Origin: Actinoplanes sp. L3-i22
Lineage (GTDB): Bacteria > Actinomycetota > Actinomycetes > Mycobacteriales > Micromonosporaceae
Assembly (NCBI RefSeq): GCF_019704555.1
Contig: NZ_AP024745.1
Coordinates: forward strand, 10,529,501-10,593,500
Length of the DNA stretch: 64,000 bases
Direction of reading: 5' to 3'
How positions within the stretch are numbered: position 1 is the stretch's first letter; every line of letters begins with the position of its first letter. Shown piece after piece: positions 44,279 through 51,195 of the stretch. The notes under the pieces were generated by a model that saw nothing but the letters and a program-made list of their open reading frames with translations, searched no databases and was not told the origin of the DNA. Position numbers and translations under genes: made by a program.

Positions 44279-45235
44279 ATGGGGACCGTGATCGTCGTCG
44301 GTGACCTGGTCACCGACGTGCTGGTCGAGCACGACGGGCCGATCCGGGCCGGTTCGGACACCGCCGCCGCGATCCGGGTGAGCGGCGGCGGTCAGGCGGC
44401 CAACACGGCCGCCTGGCTGGCCCGGGCCGGTCGGGCGACCACCCTGGTAGCCGCGGTCGGGGCCGACCAGGCCGGCCGGGACCGGGTCGCCGAGCTGGTC
44501 ACGGCCGGGGTCGGGGACGCGATCCAGGTCCGGGCCGGGGCGGTGACCGGGAGCGTGGTGGTGCTGACCGGCGCCGACGAACGCACCATGATCACCGATC
44601 GGGGCGCGTGCCTGCTGCTCGATCCGGAGCACGTGACCGCGGCGATCCGGGCCGCGGCGCCCGGCGGCCACCTGCATCTCTCCGGGTATCCGCTGCTGCA
44701 CGCCGGGTCCCGGCCGGCGGGCCTGGCGGCCCTCACGGCCGCGAAAGATCAGGGAATCACGGTGAGCGTCGACGCGGCCTCCGCTGCTCCGTTGCGCGAC
44801 GCCGGGGCCGAGCTTTTCCTTGCTTGGGTACGTGGGGTGGACCTGCTCCTCTGCAACGCGGACGAGGCCACGGTCCTGGCCGGGCCCGGTGACGCCGTTG
44901 CCCAGGCGTCCCGGCTGACCGAGTTCGTTCAGCACGCGGTGGTGAAGCGGGGTGCCGGTGGCGCGGTGTGGGCGTCCCGGGACGGCTCGTCGTGGTCGGT
45001 GCCGGGCGTGCCGGTGCCGGTCAAGGACCCGACCGGCGCGGGTGACGCGTTCGCCGCGGGTCTGCTGGCCGCCTGGCTCGCCGGGGCCGCCCCGCCGGAC
45101 GCGCTGACCTCCGGCGCCGCCCTGGGAGCCGCGGCCGTCCAGCACGTCGGCGCCCGCCCGCCCCGGCCCGTCGGCCTGGACCGCGACACGCGGCTGGGCC
45201 CTGACCCGGCAGCCGGGTCGCGGGGGTCCTTTTAA
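44279..45235 (+). CDS. psuK: PfkB-family sugar/nucleoside kinase, probable pseudouridine kinase
   Basis: 318 residues. N-terminal VIVVGDLVTDVLVEHDGPIR and the substrate Gly-rich VSGGGQAANTAAWLARAGRA. C-terminal ATP and catalytic motif VPVKDPTGAGDAFAAGLLAA with catalytic Asp. Its position directly after psuG suggests phosphorylation of pseudouridine, although a ribokinase role is possible by sequence alone. ATG at 44279. The last codons run into the leader of repeat copy 5; the TAA stop itself is formed by its TTTTAAACC sequence. Confidence 0.87.
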   Translation: MGTVIVVGDLVTDVLVEHDGPIRAGSDTAAAIRVSGGGQAANTAAWLARAGRATTLVAAVGADQAGRDRVAELVTAGVGDAIQVRAGAVTGSVVVLTGADERTMITDRGACLLLDPEHVTAAIRAAAPGGHLHLSGYPLLHAGSRPAGLAALTAAKDQGITVSVDAASAAPLRDAGAELFLAWVRGVDLLLCNADEATVLAGPGDAVAQASRLTEFVQHAVVKRGAGGAVWASRDGSSWSVPGVPVPVKDPTGAGDAFAAGLLAAWLAGAAPPDALTSGAALGAAAVQHVGARPPRPVGLDRDTRLGPDPAAGSRGSF

Positions 45236-45360
45236 ACCGCGACCACCCTCGGACGTCGCCCTTTCGGGTCTCGCGTTCTGGGCGCCCCGCGCCCTTGCGA
45301 GGCCCGGAAGGGTCCCCGCGGGAGCGACGATCAGTTATTGGCCGCAGCCGAGGCAAGAAA
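45225..45360 (+). repeat. Interspersed structured repeat, copy 5
   Basis: GGGGTCCTTTTAAACCGCGACC leads into the stem CGGGTCTCGC facing GCGAGGCCCG (one T-G wobble) with inner hairpin GGGCGC-CCC-GCGCCC, then CGGAAGGG and the invariant GGAGCGACGATCAGTTATTG block. The upstream hairpin GACCCGGC ... CCGGGTC at 45203-45219, followed by TCCTTTT, looks like a terminator and is shared with copy 4. It lies between convergent psuK and DUF3099. Confidence 0.85.
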
Positions 45361-45364
45361 TGAT

Positions 45365-45739
45365 TTAAAGGGTTTTGTCGGGCTGGACCACGTCGGAGTC
45401 GATGGTGACCGGCTCCGGCGGCGCCTCGGCCGACGGCTCGGTGAGCGCGCGCTGGTGGCGCTGGCGGGCCGCCACGTCGGCGAGGCGCTCGGCCTTCGTC
45501 TTGGGCGCGCGGTCGTTGGCGATCAGCACGGCCATCCAGGGCAGCAGGACCATGCCGGTCACGCAGAGGGTGAGCCAGATCGGCAGCAGGGGAACCTTGA
45601 GGCTGACCAGCACGCCGCCGATGATCAGGCAGGCGACCCGGGCGCTCATCATCGTGATGTAGCGGACCTCCCGGCTCCGCAGCTGATCGCTGGGGCTCCG
45701 GGCGGCATTCGTGATGACCACCGAGGGCTGCTTCTTCAC
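45365..45739 (-). CDS. DUF3099 membrane protein
   Basis: 124 residues. Two adjacent membrane helices lie at about 29-48 (ITMMSARVACLIIGGVLVSL) and 52-74 (LLPIWLTLCVTGMVLLPWMA). The cytosolic tail carries IANDRAPKTKAERLADVAAR. Found in actinobacteria near dut and sigA; function unknown. GTG at 45739; the long frame further upstream is a shadow of the next gene. Confidence 0.85.
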   Translation of the reverse strand: MKKQPSVVITNAARSPSDQLRSREVRYITMMSARVACLIIGGVLVSLKVPLLPIWLTLCVTGMVLLPWMAVLIANDRAPKTKAERLADVAARQRHQRALTEPSAEAPPEPVTIDSDVVQPDKTL

Positions 45740-45798
45740 AGGGGTCTCCGTCCGACCCCGCCATCCTCGCACCGGGCCGGGCGCAATGGCCACTCGGC

Positions 45799-46374
45799 CT
45801 ATCCCTTTGCCGCTTTGGCCTCGGCTTTCGCCGCCCGCTTGTACTCCCGGACCTTGGTCAGGGACTCGTCGTCGACGATGTCGGCGACCGAGCGGTAGGC
45901 ACCCTCGTCGCCGTAGCCGCCCGCGGCCTCGCGCCAGCCGGCCGGCCGGACCGCGAGCTGCTTGCCGAGCAGCGCGACGAAGATCTGCGCCTTCTGCTTG
46001 CCGAAGCCGGGCAGCGCGAAGATCCGCCGGTACAGCTCGGCGCCGGTCGGCGCGTCCCGCCAGAGGGCCGCGACGTCGCCCTGGTACTGATCGGCGAGCA
46101 CCCGGCAGACCTCCTGCACCCGGCCGGCCATCGCCTTCGGGAAGCGGTGCAGCGCGGGCGGGGTCGCGAACAGCTCGAGCAGCGCGTCCGGGTCGAAGTC
46201 GGCGAGCTCGGTCACGGTCGGCTGGTGACCCAGCCGCTGGGTCAGCACGAGCGGCGAGGTGAACGCCTTCTCCATGGTGATCTGCTGGTCCAGGACCAGG
46301 CCGAGCAGGACGGCCAGGGGATCCCGGTCCAGCAGCGCGTTGGCCTCGGCCGGGATGGGCAGGGAGAACGTCAT
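45799..46374 (-). CDS. HhH-GPD family DNA glycosylase-like protein
   Basis: 191 residues. LLGLVLDQQITMEKAFTSPL near the N-terminus. The helix-hairpin-helix is FALPGFGKQKAQIFVALLGK at about 128-147, with an Asp-containing segment further on (SVADIVDDESLTKVREYKRA). Known of the family: base-excision repair glycosylase of the short actinobacterial type. No iron-sulfur cysteines. The start is uncertain between ATG 46374 and ATG 46383. Divergent from the toxin-antitoxin operon. Confidence 0.85.
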   Translation of the reverse strand: MTFSLPIPAEANALLDRDPLAVLLGLVLDQQITMEKAFTSPLVLTQRLGHQPTVTELADFDPDALLELFATPPALHRFPKAMAGRVQEVCRVLADQYQGDVAALWRDAPTGAELYRRIFALPGFGKQKAQIFVALLGKQLAVRPAGWREAAGGYGDEGAYRSVADIVDDESLTKVREYKRAAKAEAKAAKG

Positions 46375-46413
46375 GTCGCCCATCTTCCACCACGCGGGAG
46401 TCATGGATCGGGC

Positions 46414-46435
46414 GTACGTCAAGTACTTGACGTAC
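46414..46435. promoter_or_regulatory. 22-bp perfect palindrome, operator of the toxin-antitoxin operon
   Basis: Two exact 11-base halves GTACGTCAAGT / ACTTGACGTAC, 42 bases upstream of the antitoxin ATG. They contain overlapping GTCAAGTA and TACTTGAC half-sites; TTGACG inside could also be a -35 element. Toxin-antitoxin operons are normally autoregulated at such a site. Confidence 0.75.
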
Positions 46436-46476
46436 TTGGGGTGGCACGGCAGGCTTGCGGTGGAGGGGATGGTGTG

Positions 46477-46893
46477 ATGTCGGCGGTTCACTACGAAAGC
46501 TACACAGAGGCCCGGACTCATCTGAAGGCTCTGCTGGACGCGGCCGAGCGGGGGCGCGTGGCGACGGTCCGGCGGGATTCGCGGCGGACGGCCTTCGTCG
46601 ATCAGGAGCGGCTGCGGTATTTCCTCGCGGCCGTGACCCCCGCGCGGGCCGAGATCGTGGCCGAGGACGGCGGGTGGTCGGTCTTCATTCCCGGCCTGCC
46701 CGTGGCCGCCGACGGCACGACCGTCGACGAGGCTCTCGATGAAATGGTCCTCGCCCTCCGCGAATACGCCGAGGACTGGCAGGATCACCTGCTCGACGCG
46801 CCGAACCATGCCGCGAACTGGGGGCTGGTCCAGCTGATCTGCCTCAGTGACGACGCTCAACTGGGCGACTGGCTGGTCGGGACCGGGCGATGA
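46477..46893 (+). CDS. Antitoxin, Phd/YefM-like N-terminus with HicB-like C-terminus
   Basis: 138 residues. Residues 1-50 (SYTEARTHLKALLDAAERGR, FVDQERLRYFL) resemble Phd/YefM DNA-binding antitoxins. Residues 58-105 (GGWSVFIPGLPVAADGTTVD, EALDEMVLALREYAEDW) resemble the HicB partial-RNase-H fold. ATG at 46477 after GGAGGGG. Its stop overlaps the toxin start by 4 bases (ATGA), the usual antitoxin-first order. It probably represses its own promoter through the palindrome upstream and neutralises the neighbouring toxin. Confidence 0.85.
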   Translation: MSAVHYESYTEARTHLKALLDAAERGRVATVRRDSRRTAFVDQERLRYFLAAVTPARAEIVAEDGGWSVFIPGLPVAADGTTVDEALDEMVLALREYAEDWQDHLLDAPNHAANWGLVQLICLSDDAQLGDWLVGTGR

Positions 46894-47315
46894 CCTGGCC
46901 TCAGCCGACCCGTCAGTTGCACGAGAAGTTCTGCACCGTCGAGGGCTGGGATCGCGTCCGCGACGCCCGTGGACGAACCGGCACCCACCACCGCACCTAC
47001 GAGCTGCACCTCCGCGATGGCCGCGTCTTGCGCACCCGGGTCTCCCACCCCGTCGATCGGACCACCTACGGGTCACGCATCTGGGCCCACATCCTGCGGG
47101 ATCAGCTCGACGTCAAGGCCGCCGAGTTCTGGGACTGTGTCCAGGACGGCGTCAGACCGGATCGCGGCATCCCGGAAACCCCGGCGGAGTCACTCCCCCT
47201 CGAGCTCGTCCACCTGCTGATCCACCGCGTCGGCCTCACCGAGGCCGAGGTGGCCGCGATGACCAGGGACGAGGCCGCCGGCCGGCTGAGCCGGTTCTGG
47301 GCCGAGGGCGCATAG
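46890..47315 (+). CDS. HicA-like toxin / cytotoxic translational repressor
   Basis: 141 residues. GWDRVRDARGRTGTHHRTYE with the GTHH motif, LHLRDGRVLRTRVSHP, then SRIWAHILRDQLDVKAAEFW. The pattern is that of HicA-type double-stranded-RNA-binding-fold mRNA interferases, where a GSH/GTH histidine is catalytic. The C-terminal 60 residues are an extension not found in short HicA toxins. ATG overlaps the antitoxin stop. The function is inferred from fold pattern and pairing. Confidence 0.8.
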   Translation: MTWPQPTRQLHEKFCTVEGWDRVRDARGRTGTHHRTYELHLRDGRVLRTRVSHPVDRTTYGSRIWAHILRDQLDVKAAEFWDCVQDGVRPDRGIPETPAESLPLELVHLLIHRVGLTEAEVAAMTRDEAAGRLSRFWAEGA

Positions 47316-47333
47316 GAGCGGGCCGGGAGAAAC

Positions 47334-47840
47334 TCATCCCGGGTCGGCGCGTTCCTCGATGCGGCGGACCGTTTCGCCGGCCATCTCGGTGAGGTATTCC
47401 AGGTCGAGATCATTGAAGCTGCGGCGGCGCAGGTCCAGGGCGCACAGGCCGCCGAGCACGAAGCCGGTCGAGGAGATCAGCGGCGCGCCGATGTACGACC
47501 GCACCCCCTCCACCGTGACCAGCGGGTTGGCGTGGTGCTCGGGGTCGGTGGTGAAGTCGCCGACGGTCCGCGCCGAGCGCTCGGCCAGCAGCGAGGTGCA
47601 GAACGCCCACTCGATCGGGATGCCGTTCGCCTCGGTGATCCACTCCGGCACCGGGCCGCACCCGGCCAGGAACACCTGGGCGTCGTCGAGCAGCGCGTCG
47701 GCCAGGGCGAACGGCGTGCCGAGCCGGTTGGCCACCGACTTGACCACGTCGCCGAGGTAGTCCCGGTTCTCCTCCCGGTCCAGGCCGAGCCGGGCCACCT
47801 CGCGGAGCCGCTCCCGGTCGCGCAGCGGGGGTGCCTTCAT
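47334..47840 (-). CDS. GAF domain protein
   Basis: 168 residues, essentially one GAF domain: SVANRLGTPFALADALLDDA, FCTSLLAERSARTVGDFTTD, VRSYIGAPLISSTGFVLGGL and ALDLRRRSFNDLDLEYLTEM. This is the free-standing type often found with signalling kinases. A cysteine in EWAFCTSLL and an HHANP segment could bind ligand. Its ATG overlaps the stop of the 90-residue protein, so it is the last gene of the chemosensory operon. Confidence 0.88.
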   Translation of the reverse strand: MKAPPLRDRERLREVARLGLDREENRDYLGDVVKSVANRLGTPFALADALLDDAQVFLAGCGPVPEWITEANGIPIEWAFCTSLLAERSARTVGDFTTDPEHHANPLVTVEGVRSYIGAPLISSTGFVLGGLCALDLRRRSFNDLDLEYLTEMAGETVRRIEERADPG

Positions 47841-48109
47841 GACTGGGCCGTCCGGGCCAGCGCCTCGTACGTGATCAGCCGCACCTTCAGCGACCGGCCG
47901 GCCACCCGGCTCAGCTCGCCCACCTCCATCACGTGCTCGGCCACCCGGCGCAGGTCGGCGGGGCTGGTGACCGGCCGTTCCAGCCCGAGCGACTGCACGG
48001 CGAGGCCCCACAGCCCCTCGGCCATCTTCGGACCGACCAGGTCAGCGAAGGCCTTGACCGCGTCCTCCTCGGTCGGCACCTCCTGGCCGTAGTCCTCCAT
48101 GCGAGCCAT
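47837..48109 (-). CDS. Small protein of the chemosensory operon, unknown family
   Basis: 90 residues, soluble, mostly helical by look: EVPTEEDAVKAFADLVGPKM, LRRVAEHVMEVGELSRVAGR, SLKVRLITYEALA. No family recognised. ATG at 48109 preceded by AAGAGGG; an in-frame ATG also lies at 48100. Coupled to the GAF gene by ATGA overlap, which suggests a shared role downstream of CheA. Confidence 0.7.
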   Translation of the reverse strand: MARMEDYGQEVPTEEDAVKAFADLVGPKMAEGLWGLAVQSLGLERPVTSPADLRRVAEHVMEVGELSRVAGRSLKVRLITYEALARTAQS

Positions 48110-48144
48110 CGTGAAGCCCTCTTCCCCTGCTCGGAACAGTTCGA

Positions 48145-48336
48145 TCAACGGTTCGTTGGCGGCGTGCTCGTCCGTGCCGGTCCGCGTTTCGTGGGTGATC
48201 GCTCAGACCCGGACCTCCGCGGCGCCGGCCTGGCCCCGGACTGATCGCAGAGGTCGGCGACCGCGTCCGCCACATGGTCCAACATCTGACGGCCGGTGTC
48301 CTGGAACTGGGCATCACCGACCGATCCGGTGGTCAT
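48145..48336 (-). CDS. Possible small protein overlapping the STAS-like gene
   Basis: 63 codons from an ATG at 48336 that overlaps the STAS gene stop (ATGA). The first 30 residues (FQDTGRQMLDHVADAVADLC) look like a helix; the rest is Arg/Pro/Ser-rich and may be meaningless. It is kept because of the precise start/stop coupling and because the gap between flanking genes would otherwise be 223 bases in a tight operon. Confidence 0.4.
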   Translation of the reverse strand: MTTGSVGDAQFQDTGRQMLDHVADAVADLCDQSGARPAPRRSGSERSPTKRGPARTSTPPTNR

Positions 48337-48608
48337 CGCGGTTCGGCCCCCGGCCGGCTGTCGTCCCCGCCGCCGGCCTCCAGCAGCGGAAGCACCTGCG
48401 CCGCCAGGAAGGCGTCCTTCGGCGCCGCGGAGATCTTCGGCCGGAAACGCAGCAGGGCCTGGAGCGCGGCGGTGTGCAGATGGCCGCAGCGGCGCAGGCT
48501 GACCCGGGGGCGGCGGCTCGCGCGCAGCCAGCCGACGAGCTGCTCCACCTCGTCGACCGTGACCACCCCGATCAGGCTCGCGTTCTCGTCATGCAGTTCG
48601 AGCGGCAA
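48333..48608 (-). CDS. STAS-like small protein linked to CheA
   Basis: 91 residues. IGVVTVDEVEQLVGWLRASR, RVSLRRCGHLHTAALQALLR and APKDAFLAAQVLPLL resemble a short STAS/anti-anti-sigma-like fold found beside chemosensory genes. The usual phosphorylatable Ser position reads HLHTAAL, so Thr could serve. Its start overlaps the end of cheA by 20 bases. The output role is inferred only from its position. Confidence 0.7.
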   Translation of the reverse strand: MPLELHDENASLIGVVTVDEVEQLVGWLRASRRPRVSLRRCGHLHTAALQALLRFRPKISAAPKDAFLAAQVLPLLEAGGGDDSRPGAEPR

Positions 48609-50661
48609 GGCCGAGCACCTCCGTCAGGTTCAGCACCAGCAGCACCCGGCCGTCGCCGAGCAGGGCGGTGCCGGCGAACTCGTCGGCGTAGGCGAGCAGG
48701 CCGGCCATCGGCTTGAGCAGCACGTCGACCTCGCGGTGGAACCGCTCGACGAGCAGGCCGGCCCGCTGCCCGTGCACGGTGACCACGAGCACCGCGCGAT
48801 CCTGGCCGGCCGGCGGTGACCAGGGCAGTTCCAGGGCGCGGGCCAGGTCGATCACCGGCACCGCCGCGCCGCGCAGCGTCACCACGTCCTGGTGCAGCAC
48901 CCGGCCGAGCTCGGCGGCCGGCACCCGGACCGTCTCCACCACCAGGTCGACCGGGACGCCGAACCGTTGCCCGGCCACGCTGACCACGATCACCCGGGTG
49001 ATCGCCACGGACCGCGGCAGCCGCAGCCGGAACGTGCTGCCGTGCCCCGGCTCGGAGTGGACGGTCACGGTGCCGCCGAGCTTCGCCACGCCGGTCCGCA
49101 CCGCGTCCAGCCCGGCGGTGGAGAATCCCGGGCGGAAGATCAGATCTGCCGCCTCGCTGTCGCTCATCGCCGCCAGCTCCGCTTCGGCGATCAGACCCTG
49201 GGCGTACGCCGTTTGCCGGGCCCGTGCGGGATCCACGCCCCGTCCGTCGTCGGAGACCTCGACCAGCACCGCGTCTCCGTCGGCGACCGCCGCGAGGGTC
49301 AGCCGGGCGGTGCCCGGCTTGCCGGCGGCGGCCCGTTCCGCGGCGGTCTCGATCCCGTGATCGAGGCTGTTGCGGACCAGGCGGGTCAGCGGTTCGCCGA
49401 GCGCCTCGACGACGTCCCGGTCGGCCGTCGTGTCGTCGCCCTCGGTGACCAGCTCGACGGGCTTGCCCAGCCGCCGCCCCAGGTCCTGGACCAGCCGCGG
49501 GAGGCGGCCGAAGGCGACCGCGAGCGGCAGCGTCCGGAGGTCCAGCACGGCCGCTCGCAGCTCCTCGGCGATCCGGTGCAGGCCCGCGTGCTGGTCCCGG
49601 ATCCGGCGGCTCAGCGCCCGGCTGCCGGCCTCCTCCTCGGCGGCCGCGGCCAGGAAGGTGAGGCCGTTCGTGGCCACGGTCAGTTCGCCGGCCAGGTCCA
49701 GCAGCCGGTCCACCTGCTCCTGGGCGACCGTGACCACCCGGGCGCCGGCCGGGCCACCGGGTTCCTCGGCCTCGGTCGGGGTGACGGCCGGCGGGCTGGC
49801 GGCCGGTTCGTCCGGGGCGGTGCCGGTCAGGTCGAGCGGGACGTCCGGGGCGCCGGTGGGTGAGGTGACCGCCAGGTGGTGGTTGAGCGCGGCGGCGTCC
49901 AGTTCGACGACGCTGACCTCGTCCGGGACGTAGCGGAACAGGTGGCGCAGCTCGCCGAGCGAGGCCCGGGTGGCGACGACGAAGGCGAGCAGGCAGGCGT
50001 GCTCGTCGTACTCGTCGCGCGGCGGCCACCGCTCCGGGGTGATCACCGCGAGCCGGTCCAGACCGGGCACCTGGCGGATCAGGTGCAGCGGGTCCTCGGC
50101 GCGGAAGAAGCAGTCCCGGGCCGGCCGGTAGTGGACGAAGCGCAGCGTGGACGTGGTGGTGGCGAGCCAGCTCGCGGTGGTGGCCAGCCACTCCGGGGCG
50201 AGGTGGGCGAGCCAGTCCGGGGGTGGGTCCACCCGCCGTACGGCAAACCGCTCTTGATCTTGATCGGGGGTTGCCGGACCGCCCAGTGGCGACCGCAGCC
50301 GGGAGATCAGCCCGGCGGCGTCCCGGCCGGCCGTCGCCGGCAGGCGCTCGTGCGCGGCGACGTGCGCCAGCCAGCCGCGGATCAGGTCGAACGCGGCCAG
50401 CAGGTCGTCGGCCGTCCCGGGGTCCAGCGCCAGCCGCCCGCCGCGGACCGCGTCCAGCAGGTCCTCGGCGGCGTGCGTGAGCCGGGTCAGCTCCGGGAGG
50501 TCGAACAGCCCGGACGCGCCCTTGACCGTGTGCGTGGCCCGGAACGGCTCGTCGGCCAGCCCCGGGTCGCCGGGGTCCCGCGCGAGCCGCAGCAGGCCGG
50601 CGTCGACCGCGGCGAGCAGGTCGCCGGCCTCGGCGAGAAACTGGGCGAGCAACGGGTTCAC
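48589..50661 (-). CDS. cheA: Chemotaxis-type histidine kinase CheA
   Basis: 690 residues. The Hpt domain at 1-110 has phosphoacceptor His44 in RATHTVKGASGLFDLPE. The divergent middle domain (about 130-255) would be P2, if it binds a response regulator. P3 dimerisation follows (VTVAQEQVDRLLDLAGELTV). The P4 ATPase has LTRLVRNSLDHGIETAAERA, VEVSDDGRGVDPARAR and LIFRPGFSTAG. The CheW-like P5 is at about 550-690. ATG at 50661, 47 bases after cheW. No cheY, cheB or cheR is present in the operon. Confidence 0.94.
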   Translation of the reverse strand: MNPLLAQFLAEAGDLLAAVDAGLLRLARDPGDPGLADEPFRATHTVKGASGLFDLPELTRLTHAAEDLLDAVRGGRLALDPGTADDLLAAFDLIRGWLAHVAAHERLPATAGRDAAGLISRLRSPLGGPATPDQDQERFAVRRVDPPPDWLAHLAPEWLATTASWLATTTSTLRFVHYRPARDCFFRAEDPLHLIRQVPGLDRLAVITPERWPPRDEYDEHACLLAFVVATRASLGELRHLFRYVPDEVSVVELDAAALNHHLAVTSPTGAPDVPLDLTGTAPDEPAASPPAVTPTEAEEPGGPAGARVVTVAQEQVDRLLDLAGELTVATNGLTFLAAAAEEEAGSRALSRRIRDQHAGLHRIAEELRAAVLDLRTLPLAVAFGRLPRLVQDLGRRLGKPVELVTEGDDTTADRDVVEALGEPLTRLVRNSLDHGIETAAERAAAGKPGTARLTLAAVADGDAVLVEVSDDGRGVDPARARQTAYAQGLIAEAELAAMSDSEAADLIFRPGFSTAGLDAVRTGVAKLGGTVTVHSEPGHGSTFRLRLPRSVAITRVIVVSVAGQRFGVPVDLVVETVRVPAAELGRVLHQDVVTLRGAAVPVIDLARALELPWSPPAGQDRAVLVVTVHGQRAGLLVERFHREVDVLLKPMAGLLAYADEFAGTALLGDGRVLLVLNLTEVLGLAARTA

Positions 50662-50707
50662 GCCACCGTCCCCTTCGCTGTGGCCCGGATCGGGATGCGC
50701 ATGCCGG

Positions 50708-51193
50708 CTAGACCCCGGCGAGTTCCCGGTCGGCGGCCGTGAGCAGCCGATCGGCCTGGACGACCAGCAGCATCCGCCGTCGGCCGGGCAGGTTCGCCAC
50801 CCGGGAGACGACGCGCGCCCGCTCCGCGGTGAGCTCCGGGGCCGGCCCCAGCGCGTCGCGGGCGACCCGGGCGACCTCGGCCACCGAGTCGACCAGGAAC
50901 CCGGCCCGGACCCCGCCGGCGGCCAGCACCACGATCCGCTGCCGCTCGTCCGGCCCGGCCGGGGCCAGGCCCAGCCGGGTCCGCAGGTCGACCACCGGCA
51001 GTGCGGTGCCGCGCAGGTCGACCAGGCCGGCCACGAACGCGGGCGACCTCGGCACCCGGGTCAGCGTCGCCGGCCCCCGGATGATCTCCAGCACCGCGTC
51101 GACGTCAACCGCGTACTCCGCGCCGGCCAGCCGGAAGACGACGAAGATCTCCTCGTCGAAGGTCACGAAGCCGGCGGACCCGAGGTCGTCCAT
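50708..51193 (-). CDS. cheW: CheW adaptor
   Basis: 161 residues. A single CheW domain: FVVFRLAGAEYAVDVDAVLE, SPAFVAGLVDLRGTALPVVD, LRTRLGLAPAGPDERQRIVV and AGFLVDSVAEVARV. It links the receptor to CheA. ATG at 51193 is 2 bases after the receptor stop, so translation is probably coupled. Confidence 0.93.
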   Translation of the reverse strand: MDDLGSAGFVTFDEEIFVVFRLAGAEYAVDVDAVLEIIRGPATLTRVPRSPAFVAGLVDLRGTALPVVDLRTRLGLAPAGPDERQRIVVLAAGGVRAGFLVDSVAEVARVARDALGPAPELTAERARVVSRVANLPGRRRMLLVVQADRLLTAADRELAGV

Positions 51194-51195
51194 GC

